A stretch of 26,162 bases of DNA from an uncultured Oscillibacter sp. (GCA_910579435.1 CAJTVF010000039.1:1-26162), one strand, 5' to 3'; shown: positions 1 to 6,595, numbered from the stretch's first letter. Numbers and translations: made by a program. Notes: a model not told the origin generated them from the letters alone.

Positions 1-2
1 GC

Positions 3-65
3 GACCTGTTCAAGGTCACCCCGCTGCTGACCGAGGCCATCCGGGCCGCCAAGGCCGCGAAATAA
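3..65 (+). CDS. etfA: Electron transfer flavoprotein alpha subunit, C-terminal end (partial)
   Basis: Only the last 20 codons are present; the reading frame is open from base 3 and stops at TAA 63-65. The peptide begins DLFKVTPLLTEAI and ends in a lysine/alanine-rich tail. This matches the conserved EtfA C-terminus (the human protein ends in a very similar DLFKVVPEMTEIL segment), which is the basis of the call. EtfA carries the FAD of the heterodimeric electron transfer flavoprotein that passes electrons from or to acyl-CoA dehydrogenases in the cytoplasm. The gene is followed 16 bases later by a strong terminator, so it is probably the last gene of its operon. With so few residues visible the assignment is likely but not secure. 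Confidence 0.6.
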   Translation, partial: DLFKVTPLLTEAIRAAKAAK

Positions 66-80
66 TTTCCGAACCAAGCA

Positions 81-115
81 AAAGACCGAAGGGCGCAAGC
101 CCTTCGGTCTTTTTT
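81..115 (+). terminator. Rho-independent terminator after etfA
   Basis: An 11-bp perfect GC-rich stem (84-94 with 99-109) closes a GCAA tetraloop. It is flanked by an A-run on the left and by T110-T115 on the right. It ends the etfA-side operon. Confidence 0.93.
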
Positions 116-426
116 CCCATAAGCGCCAAGTCAGCGGCAGCGGAAAGAGGAGCGGGTCATTCGGTAAGTGCCAAAACCCCCGCTCAATCTACGCCGCGGA
201 CCGGAGACTTGCGTAATAAACTATCCGTACCGCGCCCCTGGTTTCTCTCTTCCACCGTGCACGGCGCATTCTCTCTTTTCGCAAAGATTGGGGCCCCCGC
301 AAAATCGAAGATTTTGCGGGGAGAGGAGGAAGGAACGGAGCAGAACGCAGTCCACGCCGTCAGGCGGGGACGGAGTGGGCGGAGTTTCTTCCGACGACAT
401 GAGGAGTGCATTGGACCAGCCGGCAT
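116..426. repeat. Intergenic stretch with hairpin and repeat-family motif (possible degenerate element D)
   Basis: No convincing gene lies here; the short open frames have no ribosome binding site and overlap each other. A perfect 12-bp stem with a GAA triloop sits at 295-321 (CCCCGCAAAATC paired with its complement). The 10-mer AACGCAGTCC occurs at 344-353; the same 10-mer is found in the palindromic elements at 17184-17193 and 24444-24453. Imperfect complementarity continues outward (ACGGCG near 265 with CGCCGT near 356). It may be a diverged relative of the palindromic family described below, but it lacks the TGAC-loop core, so the link is weak. Confidence 0.35.
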
Positions 427-2292
427 CTAGCTGCAATCCTCCCCGCCCGAAGGGCAGGAACCCTCCCCCTTCCCCGGGTGGAAGTGACTCCAAACCGCCT
501 CGGCGGCAGGCCGCGGTACCACCGCCGCCAAAGCCTCTGCATCCGCCTCCCGGATGGCCTTAATGGTCCCGAACTTCTTTCTAAGTTCCTCCCGCCGCTT
601 TGGCCCCACGCCGGGGATGCCGTCCAGGGCGGAGCGCATGGCGCTTTTCCCGTGGCTCTCGTGGTGGTAGGTGATGGCGAAGCGGTGGGTCTCCTCCTGA
701 ATTTGCCCGATGAGGGAAAACACCGCCTGATTCCCCACAATGCCGATCTCCCGGCCCTCCGGGGTCACCAGGGCCCTCGTCCGGTGCCGGTCGTCCTTCA
801 CCATGCCGAAAATGGGCACATCCACCCCGAATTCCTCCGCCACGCTCAGGGCCGTCTGGGCATGGGTCACGCCGCCGTCGATCAAAAACACATCCGGCAG
901 GGGCAGGAACTTCTCGTCCCCGTCCGCCGCCCGCTGGAGCCGCCGCCGGATCACCTCCCGCATGGAGGCGTAGTCATCGGGCTTTCCTTCCAGTTCCTTG
1001 ATGCGGAAGCGGCGGTAGGCGCTTTTCAGGGGCCGGACGCCGCTGTAGACCACCATGGAGGCCACGATGTCGCTGCCCCCGGTGTTGGAGATATCGAAGG
1101 ACTCCAGCCGCTTTGGCGGGGCGGGGAGGTCCAGCATCTTCGTCAAGAGCTCCAGGGTGTGAGCCACCCGCTCCTCGGCGGTGGTGGCCCGCTCCGCCTC
1201 CTCGGCGGCGTTCCGCTGGGCCATGGCCCGCAGGTCCGCCTTCTCCCCCCGCTGGGGGACGTGGACCCAGACTTTGTGCCCCGCCCGCTTGGTGAGGACC
1301 TCCGAGAGGCTTTCGCAATAGCCCTCCGTCTCAAAGGGCAGCAAGATCTCATGGGGCAGGATGGCCCGGGGCAGGTAGTACTGGGCCGTCAGGGCGGAGA
1401 GCATTTCCTCCTGTCCCTCCTCCATAGGGGCGGTGAACAGCTCCGTCTCCCGGCCCGCCAGGTTTCCCTCCTCCATGTGCAGGACGGCGTAGCAGCACTT
1501 GCCCGCCCCCCGGTACAGCCCCCAGATGTCCGTGTCGGCGCAGAGCCCGGCAATGACCGTCTGCTTTTTGGAAAGGGCGCTGATGGCGTTGATCCGGTCC
1601 CGGAGGGCCGCCGCCTGCTCAAACCGCAGGGCCTCCGCCTCCGCCTCCATTTCCCCGGTCATCTCCCGGAGAAGGTCCTTAGCCTTGCCCTCCAGCATCT
1701 GGCTGGCCTGGCGGATGCGGCGCTGATATTCCGCCGCCGTCATCTCCGGACGGCAGAACCCGTCGCAGCGGCCCATGTGAAAATTCAGGCAGGGCCGCTC
1801 CGCCCCGACGTCCCGGGGGAATTTCCGGCTGCAGGTGGGCAGGCGCAGGGCGGCGCACACCGCGTCCAGGGCCTGGCGGGTTTCAAACCGCCCGCCGAAG
1901 GGCCCGAAGTACTTCGCCCCGTCATTGGCCCACTTGTGGACCATGGAGAAGCGGGGATACGTCTCCCGGGAGAGGCGCACGAAGGGATAGCCCTTGTCGT
2001 CCTTGAGCAGAATGTTATAGCGGGGCATGTGCCGCTTGATGAGGGAGTTTTCCAGCACCAGGGCCTCGAACTCGCTGGAGACGAAGATGGTGTCAAAGTG
2101 GTCGATCTGGGAGACCATCTGCCGGGTCTTGGCCGTGTGGGAGGCGCTGTCCTGAAAGTACTGGCTGACCCGGTTCTTGAGCTTTTTCGCCTTGCCCACA
2201 TAGATGACCTTCCCGGTTTTGTCCATCATTAAATAGACCCCCGGCAGAAGGGGCAGGTCATTGGCCTTTTCTTTCAGCTCGTCCCTGGTCAT
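427..2292 (-). CDS. uvrC: UvrABC system protein C
   Basis: This is the excinuclease subunit that makes the two incisions flanking a lesion in nucleotide excision repair, working with UvrA and UvrB. The 621-residue protein has the full architecture. An N-terminal GIY-YIG nuclease domain comes first (GVY at 18-20, YVG at 31-33). It is followed by a four-cysteine segment (residues ~170-200, ending CDGFC) that matches the iron-sulfur ligands reported for UvrC. Next are a UVR/UvrB-binding helix pair (near residue 210-240), an RNase-H-like endonuclease domain (motifs FDISNTGG and LIDGG) and C-terminal helix-hairpin-helix motifs (GIPGVGPKRREEL). The ATG at 2292 was chosen because AAAGGAGG lies just upstream and the residues before it are not UvrC-like, although the frame stays open to 2409. 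It lies downstream of the HPr gene but behind a strong terminator, so it probably has its own promoter. Confidence 0.97.
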   Translation of the reverse strand: MTRDELKEKANDLPLLPGVYLMMDKTGKVIYVGKAKKLKNRVSQYFQDSASHTAKTRQMVSQIDHFDTIFVSSEFEALVLENSLIKRHMPRYNILLKDDKGYPFVRLSRETYPRFSMVHKWANDGAKYFGPFGGRFETRQALDAVCAALRLPTCSRKFPRDVGAERPCLNFHMGRCDGFCRPEMTAAEYQRRIRQASQMLEGKAKDLLREMTGEMEAEAEALRFEQAAALRDRINAISALSKKQTVIAGLCADTDIWGLYRGAGKCCYAVLHMEEGNLAGRETELFTAPMEEGQEEMLSALTAQYYLPRAILPHEILLPFETEGYCESLSEVLTKRAGHKVWVHVPQRGEKADLRAMAQRNAAEEAERATTAEERVAHTLELLTKMLDLPAPPKRLESFDISNTGGSDIVASMVVYSGVRPLKSAYRRFRIKELEGKPDDYASMREVIRRRLQRAADGDEKFLPLPDVFLIDGGVTHAQTALSVAEEFGVDVPIFGMVKDDRHRTRALVTPEGREIGIVGNQAVFSLIGQIQEETHRFAITYHHESHGKSAMRSALDGIPGVGPKRREELRKKFGTIKAIREADAEALAAVVPRPAAEAVWSHFHPGKGEGSCPSGGEDCS

Positions 2293-2350
2293 GGTCCGCC
2301 TCCTTTCAAAGTGGGATGCACCCCGGCAAAAGGGCCGGCCATCCCTGTGT

Positions 2351-2451
2351 GGCCTGGCCCCTGGCCAGGCCATTCCTCCCGGGAGCCCTCCCTTCTTCCG
2401 GCAGAACACCCCGAAATGCGGCTGCCCGGTCAGGCCCCTCCTGGTCAGGCC
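2351..2451. repeat. Short GGCCTGRCC hairpin / direct-repeat cluster upstream of uvrC
   Basis: A perfect 9-bp stem with a 3-base loop occurs at 2351-2371 (GGCCTGGCC / GGCCAGGCC). The 9-mer GGTCAGGCC is repeated directly at 2428-2436 and 2443-2451. A closely related hairpin (GGCCTGACC...GGTCAGGCC) occurs at 6996-7017. Both hairpins are followed by CATTTC- or CATTCC-like sequence. They look like copies of a small intergenic repeat; no function is visible. Confidence 0.45.
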
Positions 2452-2476
2452 ATGCTTCTTCCAGGCACAGCCCGAT

Positions 2477-2518
2477 AAAAAAAGACCACCCCGCGCTGAC
2501 GGGCAGCACGGGGACGGT
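2477..2518 (-). terminator. Rho-independent terminator of the HPr gene
   Basis: Read on the minus strand, three nested paired blocks (ACC/GGT, CCCCG/CGGGG, GCTG/CAGC) separated by small internal loops form a hairpin. It is followed by seven T residues (the A-run at 2477-2483 on the plus strand). It starts a few bases after the HPr stop codon and separates HPr from uvrC. Confidence 0.88.
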
Positions 2519-2521
2519 TCC

Positions 2522-2785
2522 TTACTCTCCGAAGTTGTCTTTCACCAGGTCCACCAGCGCGGTGACCGCCTCTTTCTCGTCGCTGCCGTCCGCGATCAGG
2601 GTGATGGGGGTGCCCTTCACGATGCCCAGGGACAGCACGCCTAACAGGCTCTTGGCGTTGACGCGGCGGTCCTCCTTTTCAACCCAGATGCCGCTCTTGA
2701 ATTCGTTGGCCTTCTGGATGAAGAACGTGGCGGGGCGGGCGTGCAAACCAACTTCGTTGTTGACCGTGATTTCCTGCGTATACAT
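2522..2785 (-). CDS. ptsH: HPr family phosphocarrier protein
   Basis: This is the small cytoplasmic phosphocarrier of the sugar phosphotransferase system, moving phosphate from enzyme I to the sugar-specific EIIA proteins. The 87-residue protein is of normal HPr length. The catalytic histidine is His15 within GLHARPA. The regulatory serine is Ser46 within AKSLLGVLSLG, the site that HPr kinase phosphorylates in Gram-positive bacteria for catabolite control. Having both residues argues for a true HPr rather than a Crh-type paralogue, which lacks His15. The start ATG at 2785 has AAGGAGAG upstream. The gene stands alone, with a consensus promoter at 2849-2877 and a strong terminator immediately downstream. 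Confidence 0.95.
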   Translation of the reverse strand: MYTQEITVNNEVGLHARPATFFIQKANEFKSGIWVEKEDRRVNAKSLLGVLSLGIVKGTPITLIADGSDEKEAVTALVDLVKDNFGE

Positions 2786-2848
2786 GTTGCAGCTCTCCTT
2801 TTTTGTGTCGAATCAAATAAATGGTTGCCCACAAGTCTTTCCTTTACC

Positions 2849-2877
2849 ATCATAACCGCTTTTCCGTCTCCCGTCAA
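2849..2877 (-). promoter_or_regulatory. SigA-type promoter of the HPr gene
   Basis: On the minus strand the -35 is TTGACG (2872-2877) and the -10 is TATGAT (2849-2854), with a 17-bp spacer. An A/T-rich tract that could act as an UP element lies further upstream (2890-2935). Transcription would begin near 2842, leaving a leader of about 57 nt. Confidence 0.88.
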
Positions 2878-3295
2878 TGGACAATTGCACAAACATTTAA
2901 AAAATTTTTCCTTGGCAGTAAAATTCTTTTTGTTAGTTTAGCCCAATTTTTCGGAAAGTTATACGTCATTTTGCCGAAAATTCAAAAGTTTTACGTAGAA
3001 GACAGCTCCTGGAGCTTCCGGCGGCTCCCTGTTTATAGGTATGTGCCCGGGGGAAACTCCATGCCGGAAGTTTTCTGTTTTCTAAAAAAAGCCTCGGCTC
3101 CCTGAAAGTCCCGCGGTTTGCCGGAGGCGGACCGGGGACAATAGCGATTGGGTATCGCGGACACGGGACGGCGGTTCCGTCCCGCGGGCCGTCAAAGCGG
3201 CTCAGGGATTTTCCGTGAGCTTCTTTGACGGCAAACGCCGGGCTCCGCCGATCCGGCGGGGCCCGGCGCCGGAAAGATCGAAGGAGGAGTATGTC
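2878..3295. other. Long intergenic region with three consecutive hairpins before the lipoprotein gene
   Basis: No gene is supported here. The left part (2890-3000) is AT-rich and lies upstream of the HPr promoter. The right part, just ahead of the lipoprotein start, holds three strong hairpins in series. One is 3164-3184 (GGGACGG / CCGTCCC). The second is 3188-3232 (GCCGTCAAAG / CTTTGACGGC, with an inner GCTCA/TGAGC stem). The third is 3236-3268 (CGCCGGGC / GCCCGGCG with an inner CCGCC/GGCGG stem and a 3-5 base loop). None is followed by a T-run, so they do not look like terminators. I could not identify a convincing promoter or a known riboswitch here. Confidence 0.6.
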
Positions 3296-3613
3296 ATGAA
3301 AAATACTCTGATGTTCCTGCTGGCGTCCCTGCTGCTGGCAGTGTGCCTCACGGCCTGCGGCGGCGGCCAGACCACCGGGAATGTGGACGACTACGGCACA
3401 GCCGGAAACGGCTCCGTCAACGGAGGAAGCACAGCCGGAAACGGCTCTGTCAACGACGGAAGCATGGCAGGAAGCGGCTCTGTCAACAATGGAAGCGCGG
3501 CCGGAAACGGTTCAGGGAACGGCAGCGGAAACGGCTCTGCCGGGGACGGCCTGATGGACGGCGCCCGGAATGCCCTGGACGACGCCGGAAACGCCATCGA
3601 CAGGGCGTTTTAA
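3296..3613 (+). CDS. Small lipoprotein with Gly/Ser/Asn tandem repeats
   Basis: This encodes a predicted 105-residue surface lipoprotein. A signal peptide (KN, hydrophobic residues 5-18) ends in the lipobox LTAC, with Cys21 as the lipidation site. The mature region is low complexity: about three copies of an 11-residue unit, consensus TAGNGSVNGGS, then a shorter GNGSGNGS run. It ends in a charged helix-like tail (DGARNALDDAGNAIDRAF) of the kind seen at the end of other small Gram-positive lipoproteins. The start at 3296 is supported by GAAGGAGGAG about 8 bases upstream; an in-frame GTG at 3215 is rejected because it lies in a hairpin and breaks the signal peptide. The 33-bp DNA repeat could change copy number by slippage. 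The function is not known. Confidence 0.85.
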   Translation: MKNTLMFLLASLLLAVCLTACGGGQTTGNVDDYGTAGNGSVNGGSTAGNGSVNDGSMAGSGSVNNGSAAGNGSGNGSGNGSAGDGLMDGARNALDDAGNAIDRAF

Positions 3614-3618
3614 CCCCC

Positions 3619-3683
3619 GCCGGACTGCCGAGCGGACCCAGGGCCCTCGGCGGCCCGGCTACATAAAGGGCTTTTCTTTTTTT
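3619..3683 (+). terminator. Probable terminator after the lipoprotein gene
   Basis: A 14-bp stem with one mismatch (3619-3632 with 3646-3659) follows the stop codon by five bases. The T-rich run (3672-3683) begins about 12 bases after the stem, farther than is ideal, so the terminator call is tentative. Confidence 0.45.
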
Positions 3684-3694
3684 CCCGCCTCCTG

Positions 3695-3700
3695 TATACT
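3695..3700 (+). promoter_or_regulatory. Possible -10 element for trmO
   Basis: TATACT at 3695-3700, 32 bases before the trmO start, fits a -10 box. The region where a -35 is expected (around 3672-3677) is T-rich but not consensus. Confidence 0.35.
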
Positions 3701-3732
3701 ATATGCGGAAATCAGGAAAAGGAGGCCCGCCC

Positions 3733-4428
3733 ATGTCCCTGGAATTTGCCATGAGGCCCATCGCCCGGATTCACAGCGACTTTGCAGGCAAGTTCGGCGT
3801 TCCCCGCCAGAGCGGCCTGGCAGAGGCGCTGGAGGCTCTGGTGGTCTTCGAGCCGGAATACCGGGACCCCGCCGCCCTCCGGGGGCTGGAGGGCTTCTCC
3901 CACGTCTGGCTGATCTGGGTCTTCGACCGGGCGGCCCGGGAGGGCTGGTCCCCCACCGTCCGCCCGCCCCGGCTGGGGGGAAACGCCCGGCTGGGGGTTT
4001 TCGCCACCCGGTCTCCCTTCCGGCCCAACCCCATTGCCCTGTCCGCCGTGGCCCTGGCGGGGATCGAAAAGACCCGGGAGTTCGGCACCGTCCTCCGGGT
4101 CCGGGGGGCGGACCTGATGGACGGCACGCCCATTCTGGACGTCAAGCCCTACCTGCCCTACGCCGACTGCCGCCCAGAGGCCCTGGGGGGCTTCGCCGCC
4201 GTCCCCGCCGGGGAGGCGCTGGCGGTGGAGTGCCCGGCGGAGCTGTGGGAACGGGTCCCGGCGGACCGGCGGGAGGCCCTCCGGGCCGTGCTGGCCCTGG
4301 ACCCCCGGCCCAGGTACCAGAAGGACCCGGAGCGGGTCTACGGCTTCGGCTTCGCCGGGCTGGAGGTGCGTTTCTCCGTGGAGGGGGAGGCGCTGCGGGT
4401 CCTGGAGATTGAAAAAGCGGGCGGCTGA
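3733..4428 (+). CDS. trmO: tRNA (N6-threonylcarbamoyladenosine37-N6)-methyltransferase TrmO
   Basis: This is a TsaA/TrmO-family SAM-dependent enzyme that methylates N6 of t6A at position 37 of threonine tRNAs. The 231-residue protein shows the family signatures: an N-terminal PIARIHSDFAGKFGVPRQ segment, GFSHVWLIWVFD, and the core motif GVFATRSPFRPNPIALS, followed by GADLMDGTPILDVKPYLPY and a C-terminal extension with YGFGF. The ATG at 3733 was preferred over the in-frame ATG at 3703 because AAAGGAGG lies just upstream and the homologous sequence begins there. The stop codon sits in the loop of a hairpin (4417-4446) that can act as a terminator for the opposite strand. A threonine tRNA is encoded nearby at 6665-6740, probably by coincidence. 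Confidence 0.93.
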   Translation: MSLEFAMRPIARIHSDFAGKFGVPRQSGLAEALEALVVFEPEYRDPAALRGLEGFSHVWLIWVFDRAAREGWSPTVRPPRLGGNARLGVFATRSPFRPNPIALSAVALAGIEKTREFGTVLRVRGADLMDGTPILDVKPYLPYADCRPEALGGFAAVPAGEALAVECPAELWERVPADRREALRAVLALDPRPRYQKDPERVYGFGFAGLEVRFSVEGEALRVLEIEKAGG

Positions 4429-4446
4429 TGATGGCCAGCCGCCCGC
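4411..4446 (-). terminator. Minus-strand terminator for yitT, overlapping the trmO stop
   Basis: A perfect 10-bp stem (GCGGGCGGCT 4417-4426 with 4437-4446) has five A residues on its left side (4412-4416). Read on the minus strand this is a stem followed by TTTTT, i.e. an intrinsic terminator. Transcripts from yitT would then carry the two palindromic elements (4454-4779) in their 3' UTR. No T-run follows on the plus strand. Confidence 0.6.
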
Positions 4447-4453
4447 AGGCGTT

Positions 4454-4618
4454 TAGGGAAGCGCTGATTTAATCCCCGCGCACATCTTTACGCCATAAAT
4501 TTCCGCTGATCTGCGTCAGAAAATCTTGAAATCCGCCAGGATTCCTGCAATTTTCTTCCTTGCCAGCGAAAATTTCTGGCGCAAGTCTGCACGCGTTGAT
4601 TAAATCAGTGCTTCCTTA
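4454..4618 (-). repeat. Nested palindromic element, type A (copy A1)
   Basis: A 165-bp imperfect palindrome. The outer arms (about 4454-4474 and 4598-4618; GGAAGCGCTGATTTAATC-type) are complementary with occasional G-T pairs. The core lies on the minus strand: CAAGG, then an inner hairpin with GGAATCC / GGATTTC arms, loop TGGC and an internal loop GCA/AA, then GACGCAG. It is clearly homologous to the element at 24345-24505 in opposite orientation, with differences that keep the pairing. No coding capacity is visible. It abuts element B directly. Confidence 0.85.
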
Positions 4619-4779
4619 GAACCTGTATTTATAACCGGAGGATGCCGGATGGACGAGAATGTTTCCCGTCAGACAAGGAGATTTCCCTTGCAATCCTGAC
4701 GGATTGCAAGGGAAAACGACGCAGTATGGCGGGAAACAGACCGGCCGGACGGCGTTCAACGGTTGTGAATACAGGTTCT
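4618..4779 (+). repeat. Nested palindromic element, type B
   Basis: A 162-bp imperfect palindrome whose terminal 20 bases (AGAACCTGTATTTATAACCG) pair with the other end using a couple of G-T pairs. The outer arms share no sequence with type A, but the core layout is the same: CAAGG (4674-4678), a perfect 14-bp hairpin at 4682-4715 with loop TGAC, then ACGCAG (about 4719-4724). Its right end runs into the stop codon of the yitT gene. Confidence 0.85.
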
Positions 4780-5672
4780 TAGTCCAGCTTGCGCACGAAG
4801 TTGCCGAAGACCCGGACCCGCTCCTGCACCGTGGTGAAGGCATGGGGGTCCATCTCGTGGACCGCGTGGAGCAGCTCCTCGATCTCGAACTTGGACAGGC
4901 ACACCACCAGCACGTGGAGCCCTTTGCCGCTGTATGCGCCGGTGCCCTCCCAGTAGGTGACGCTGCGGCCCAGCTTCTCGATGATGAAGCGGCCCAGCTC
5001 CTTCTCGTCCTCCTTGGTGAAGATCATGGCCTGGACGTTCACATTCTGCTGGTGCATCCGGTCCAGCACCATGGCGGAGAAGAAGTTGTAGATGACGGAG
5101 TAGATGGCAACCTCCGGCACGAACAGAATCAGGCAGGCGGCGTAGAGGAAGAAGTTGAACGTCAGGGAGAATTTCCCCACGGTGAAGCGGCTGCCCCGCT
5201 TGCTCAGGCACAGGCCCACAATGTCCAGCCCGCCGCCGCTGCCGCCGCAGGTCAGCACGATGCCGCTGGCAGTGCCCACGATGATGCCGCCCAGCAGGCA
5301 GGAGGTGAGGTAATCTTCCACAATGGGGACCGACGGAGAGGGGATAATGCTGTAGAAGAAGGAAAAGGACACCGTGCAGGCGATAGTCTTGAAGGTCATC
5401 ATCTTCCCCAGGGTCTTGTAACCCAGCAGCAGGATGGGCACGTTGCTGAGGAAATAGAGAATGCCGGCGATGTCCGCCCCGCCGAAGCGGAGGCCCAGGT
5501 GGTCCTGGAGCAGGGTGCGGATCAGCTGGCACAGGCCCATCAGGCCGCCGGAGTACAGGCCCAGCGGCACAATAAAGAGGTTCAGCGCCAGGGCCACCAC
5601 GCCCTCCCCCAGCATGGCGGCCAGCAGCCGCAGCCAGCGGTGGTGCAGGGAATTGTACATCATGTCCTTCAT
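4779..5672 (-). CDS. yitT: YitT family membrane protein
   Basis: This is an integral membrane protein of the YitT/YqfU family. An N-terminal hydrophobic YitT (DUF161) domain has about five to six predicted membrane segments (residues ~10-205), including the glycine-rich signature GIVLTCGGSGGGLDIVG. A C-terminal soluble DUF2179 domain (residues ~215-297) contains YWEGTGAYSGKGLHVLVV. The 297-residue length is typical. The precise transport or sensing role of the family is not established. The start at 5672 has GGGAGG upstream and matches family starts; the longer open frame to 5903 is untranslated leader. It has a strong promoter at 5769-5797. A GGCCGGCGGA inverted repeat (5685-5705) lies just upstream of the ribosome binding site. 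The stop codon TAA (4779-4781) overlaps the edge of repeat element B. Confidence 0.93.
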   Translation of the reverse strand: MKDMMYNSLHHRWLRLLAAMLGEGVVALALNLFIVPLGLYSGGLMGLCQLIRTLLQDHLGLRFGGADIAGILYFLSNVPILLLGYKTLGKMMTFKTIACTVSFSFFYSIIPSPSVPIVEDYLTSCLLGGIIVGTASGIVLTCGGSGGGLDIVGLCLSKRGSRFTVGKFSLTFNFFLYAACLILFVPEVAIYSVIYNFFSAMVLDRMHQQNVNVQAMIFTKEDEKELGRFIIEKLGRSVTYWEGTGAYSGKGLHVLVVCLSKFEIEELLHAVHEMDPHAFTTVQERVRVFGNFVRKLD

Positions 5673-5768
5673 GTCGTTCCTCCCGGCCGGCGGATTCCGC
5701 CGGCCACGCCCGCGCGCCCCGGCGCTCGGCGGGGCGGTATTTGTGGTCTTTCTGGAATGCTGGCTATG

Positions 5769-5797
5769 ATTATAGCCGCTTCCGCGGGAAACCGCAA
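5769..5797 (-). promoter_or_regulatory. SigA-type promoter of yitT
   Basis: On the minus strand the -35 is TTGCGG (5792-5797) and the -10 is a perfect TATAAT (5769-5774), with a 17-bp spacer. The predicted start near 5762 leaves a leader of about 90 nt with a GC-rich hairpin next to the ribosome binding site. Confidence 0.87.
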
Positions 5798-5821
5798 GGG
5801 GAAAAGCGGGACAGAATGGAC

Positions 5822-5848
5822 GAAAACCCAGGAAAATCCTGGGTTTTC
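5822..5848 (-). terminator. Probable terminator of the sigma-like operon
   Basis: A perfect 12-bp stem (GAAAACCCAGGA 5822-5833 with 5837-5848) with a 3-base loop begins 11 bases after the stop codon of the sigma-like gene. The T-run is short (four T inside the stem), so termination may be modest. Confidence 0.55.
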
Positions 5849-5859
5849 CCGTGAAAAGT

Positions 5860-6168
5860 CTACAAAGCGTAGCGGAGGCACCGGTACAGCCGGTCCCGGG
5901 CACGCCGGAGGGTCCGGGAGACGGTGGAGCGGTTCAGGCCCAGCTCCTCCGCGATCTGGGGGATGTTCATGCCCTGGTCGTAGTAAAGGGACACCAGCTG
6001 CCGCTGGCGGGGGGTCAGCTCCCGCTCCCGGGCCTGACGGAGGTTCCGGCGGAGACGCTCCAGCCGCTCGCTGTTGTCCCCGGCGTTCTGGCGGTTCCAG
6101 ACCGTCAGGTCCCCGATCCACTCGCTGGCCCTGGTGTCAAAGGGGCCTTCATAACGTGTACTTCTCAT
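5860..6168 (-). CDS. Sigma-70 region 4 domain protein
   Basis: A 102-residue protein whose C-terminal half (residues ~50-98) is a sigma-70 region 4 / ECF sigma4-type helix-turn-helix: LTPRQRQLVSLYYDQG followed by IPQIAEELGLNRSTVSRTL and an arginine-rich helix. No region 2 is present, so it cannot be a complete sigma factor by itself; it may be a phage-type transcription activator or an accessory sigma subunit. The start at 6168 has ACAGGAG upstream and overlaps the preceding gene by 20 bp, implying translational coupling. Stand-alone sigma4 proteins of this type are common in clostridial prophages and integrated elements, so this operon could be a remnant of one. Confidence 0.8.
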   Translation of the reverse strand: MRSTRYEGPFDTRASEWIGDLTVWNRQNAGDNSERLERLRRNLRQARERELTPRQRQLVSLYYDQGMNIPQIAEELGLNRSTVSRTLRRARDRLYRCLRYAL

Positions 6169-6382
6169 GCTTGTGATAGCTCCTGTCATAATAATGTGCG
6201 GTCAGCGCCGCCAGCTCCCGGGCCTCCCGCCAGAGGGGGGTCAGCTCGTCGATGCGCCGGCGGAGGCGGAAGGCCGCCTCCGGGTCCGCCTGGGCCCGCT
6301 CCTGCACCCGCAGCTCCACGATGCGCCCGTGGATGGCGGCGGCGTTGTCCCGGTAGGCGGCGGACATCTCCAGAAGGGTCAT
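6149..6382 (-). CDS. Small helical protein of unknown function
   Basis: A 77-residue charged, helix-rich protein (MTLLEMSAAYRDNAAAI..., then heptad-like ELRVQERAQ and RRRIDELTPLWREARELAA) that probably forms a helical hairpin or short coiled coil. It begins with an ATGA overlap on the stop of the Cys-rich gene and ends 20 bp inside the sigma-like gene, so the three are one translationally coupled unit. No enzymatic motif or membrane segment is visible. I do not recognise the family. Confidence 0.72.
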   Translation of the reverse strand: MTLLEMSAAYRDNAAAIHGRIVELRVQERAQADPEAAFRLRRRIDELTPLWREARELAALTAHYYDRSYHKHEKYTL

Positions 6383-6570
6383 GGCCGGGCCTCCCTTCCC
6401 CGGACCTCCCGGCAGGGAGCCAGCTCCCGCCGCGCCAGATCCGGAAAGCAGTCCCCGCAGGCCAGATGGCCGTTGCAGGCCCAATATTCCTCGCCCCGGA
6501 GGACCTCCCGGCCGCACAGCGTGCAGCGCAGGGGCCGGATTCTTCCGGGGCGGCGTCCGGTGATGGTCAT
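6379..6570 (-). CDS. Cys-rich probable zinc-binding small protein
   Basis: A 63-residue basic protein with six cysteines at 16, 19, 32, 38, 41 and 53, including CTLC and CGDC pairs. This is typical of a small zinc ribbon or treble-clef fold; His35 is a further possible ligand. The ATG at 6570 was chosen because AAAGGAG lies at ideal distance; the ATG two codons upstream is too close to it. It is the first gene of the overlapping three-gene operon ending in the sigma4-like gene. The role is unknown; a nucleic-acid or RNA-polymerase binding function is only a guess from the context. Confidence 0.7.
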   Translation of the reverse strand: MTITGRRPGRIRPLRCTLCGREVLRGEEYWACNGHLACGDCFPDLARRELAPCREVRGREARP

Positions 6571-6595
6571 ATACATCCTCTCCTTTGAAAAAACG

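Noticed and set aside
406..2232. Long plus-strand open frame opposite uvrC
   Set aside because: Antisense shadow; uvrC on the other strand is full length and has all conserved motifs.
3118..3145. Promoter for the lipoprotein gene (TTGCCG with GACAAT or AATAGC)
   Set aside because: Spacer lengths and -10 matches are poor, so no promoter was called.
3000..3290. Riboswitch (cobalamin- or SAM-type) in the lipoprotein leader
   Set aside because: No conserved box or known junction sequence could be matched; only simple consecutive hairpins are visible.
4659..6176. Plus-strand open frame of about 505 codons over yitT and the sigma-like gene
   Set aside because: It starts inside a repeat element and crosses two well supported minus-strand genes; the product is low complexity.
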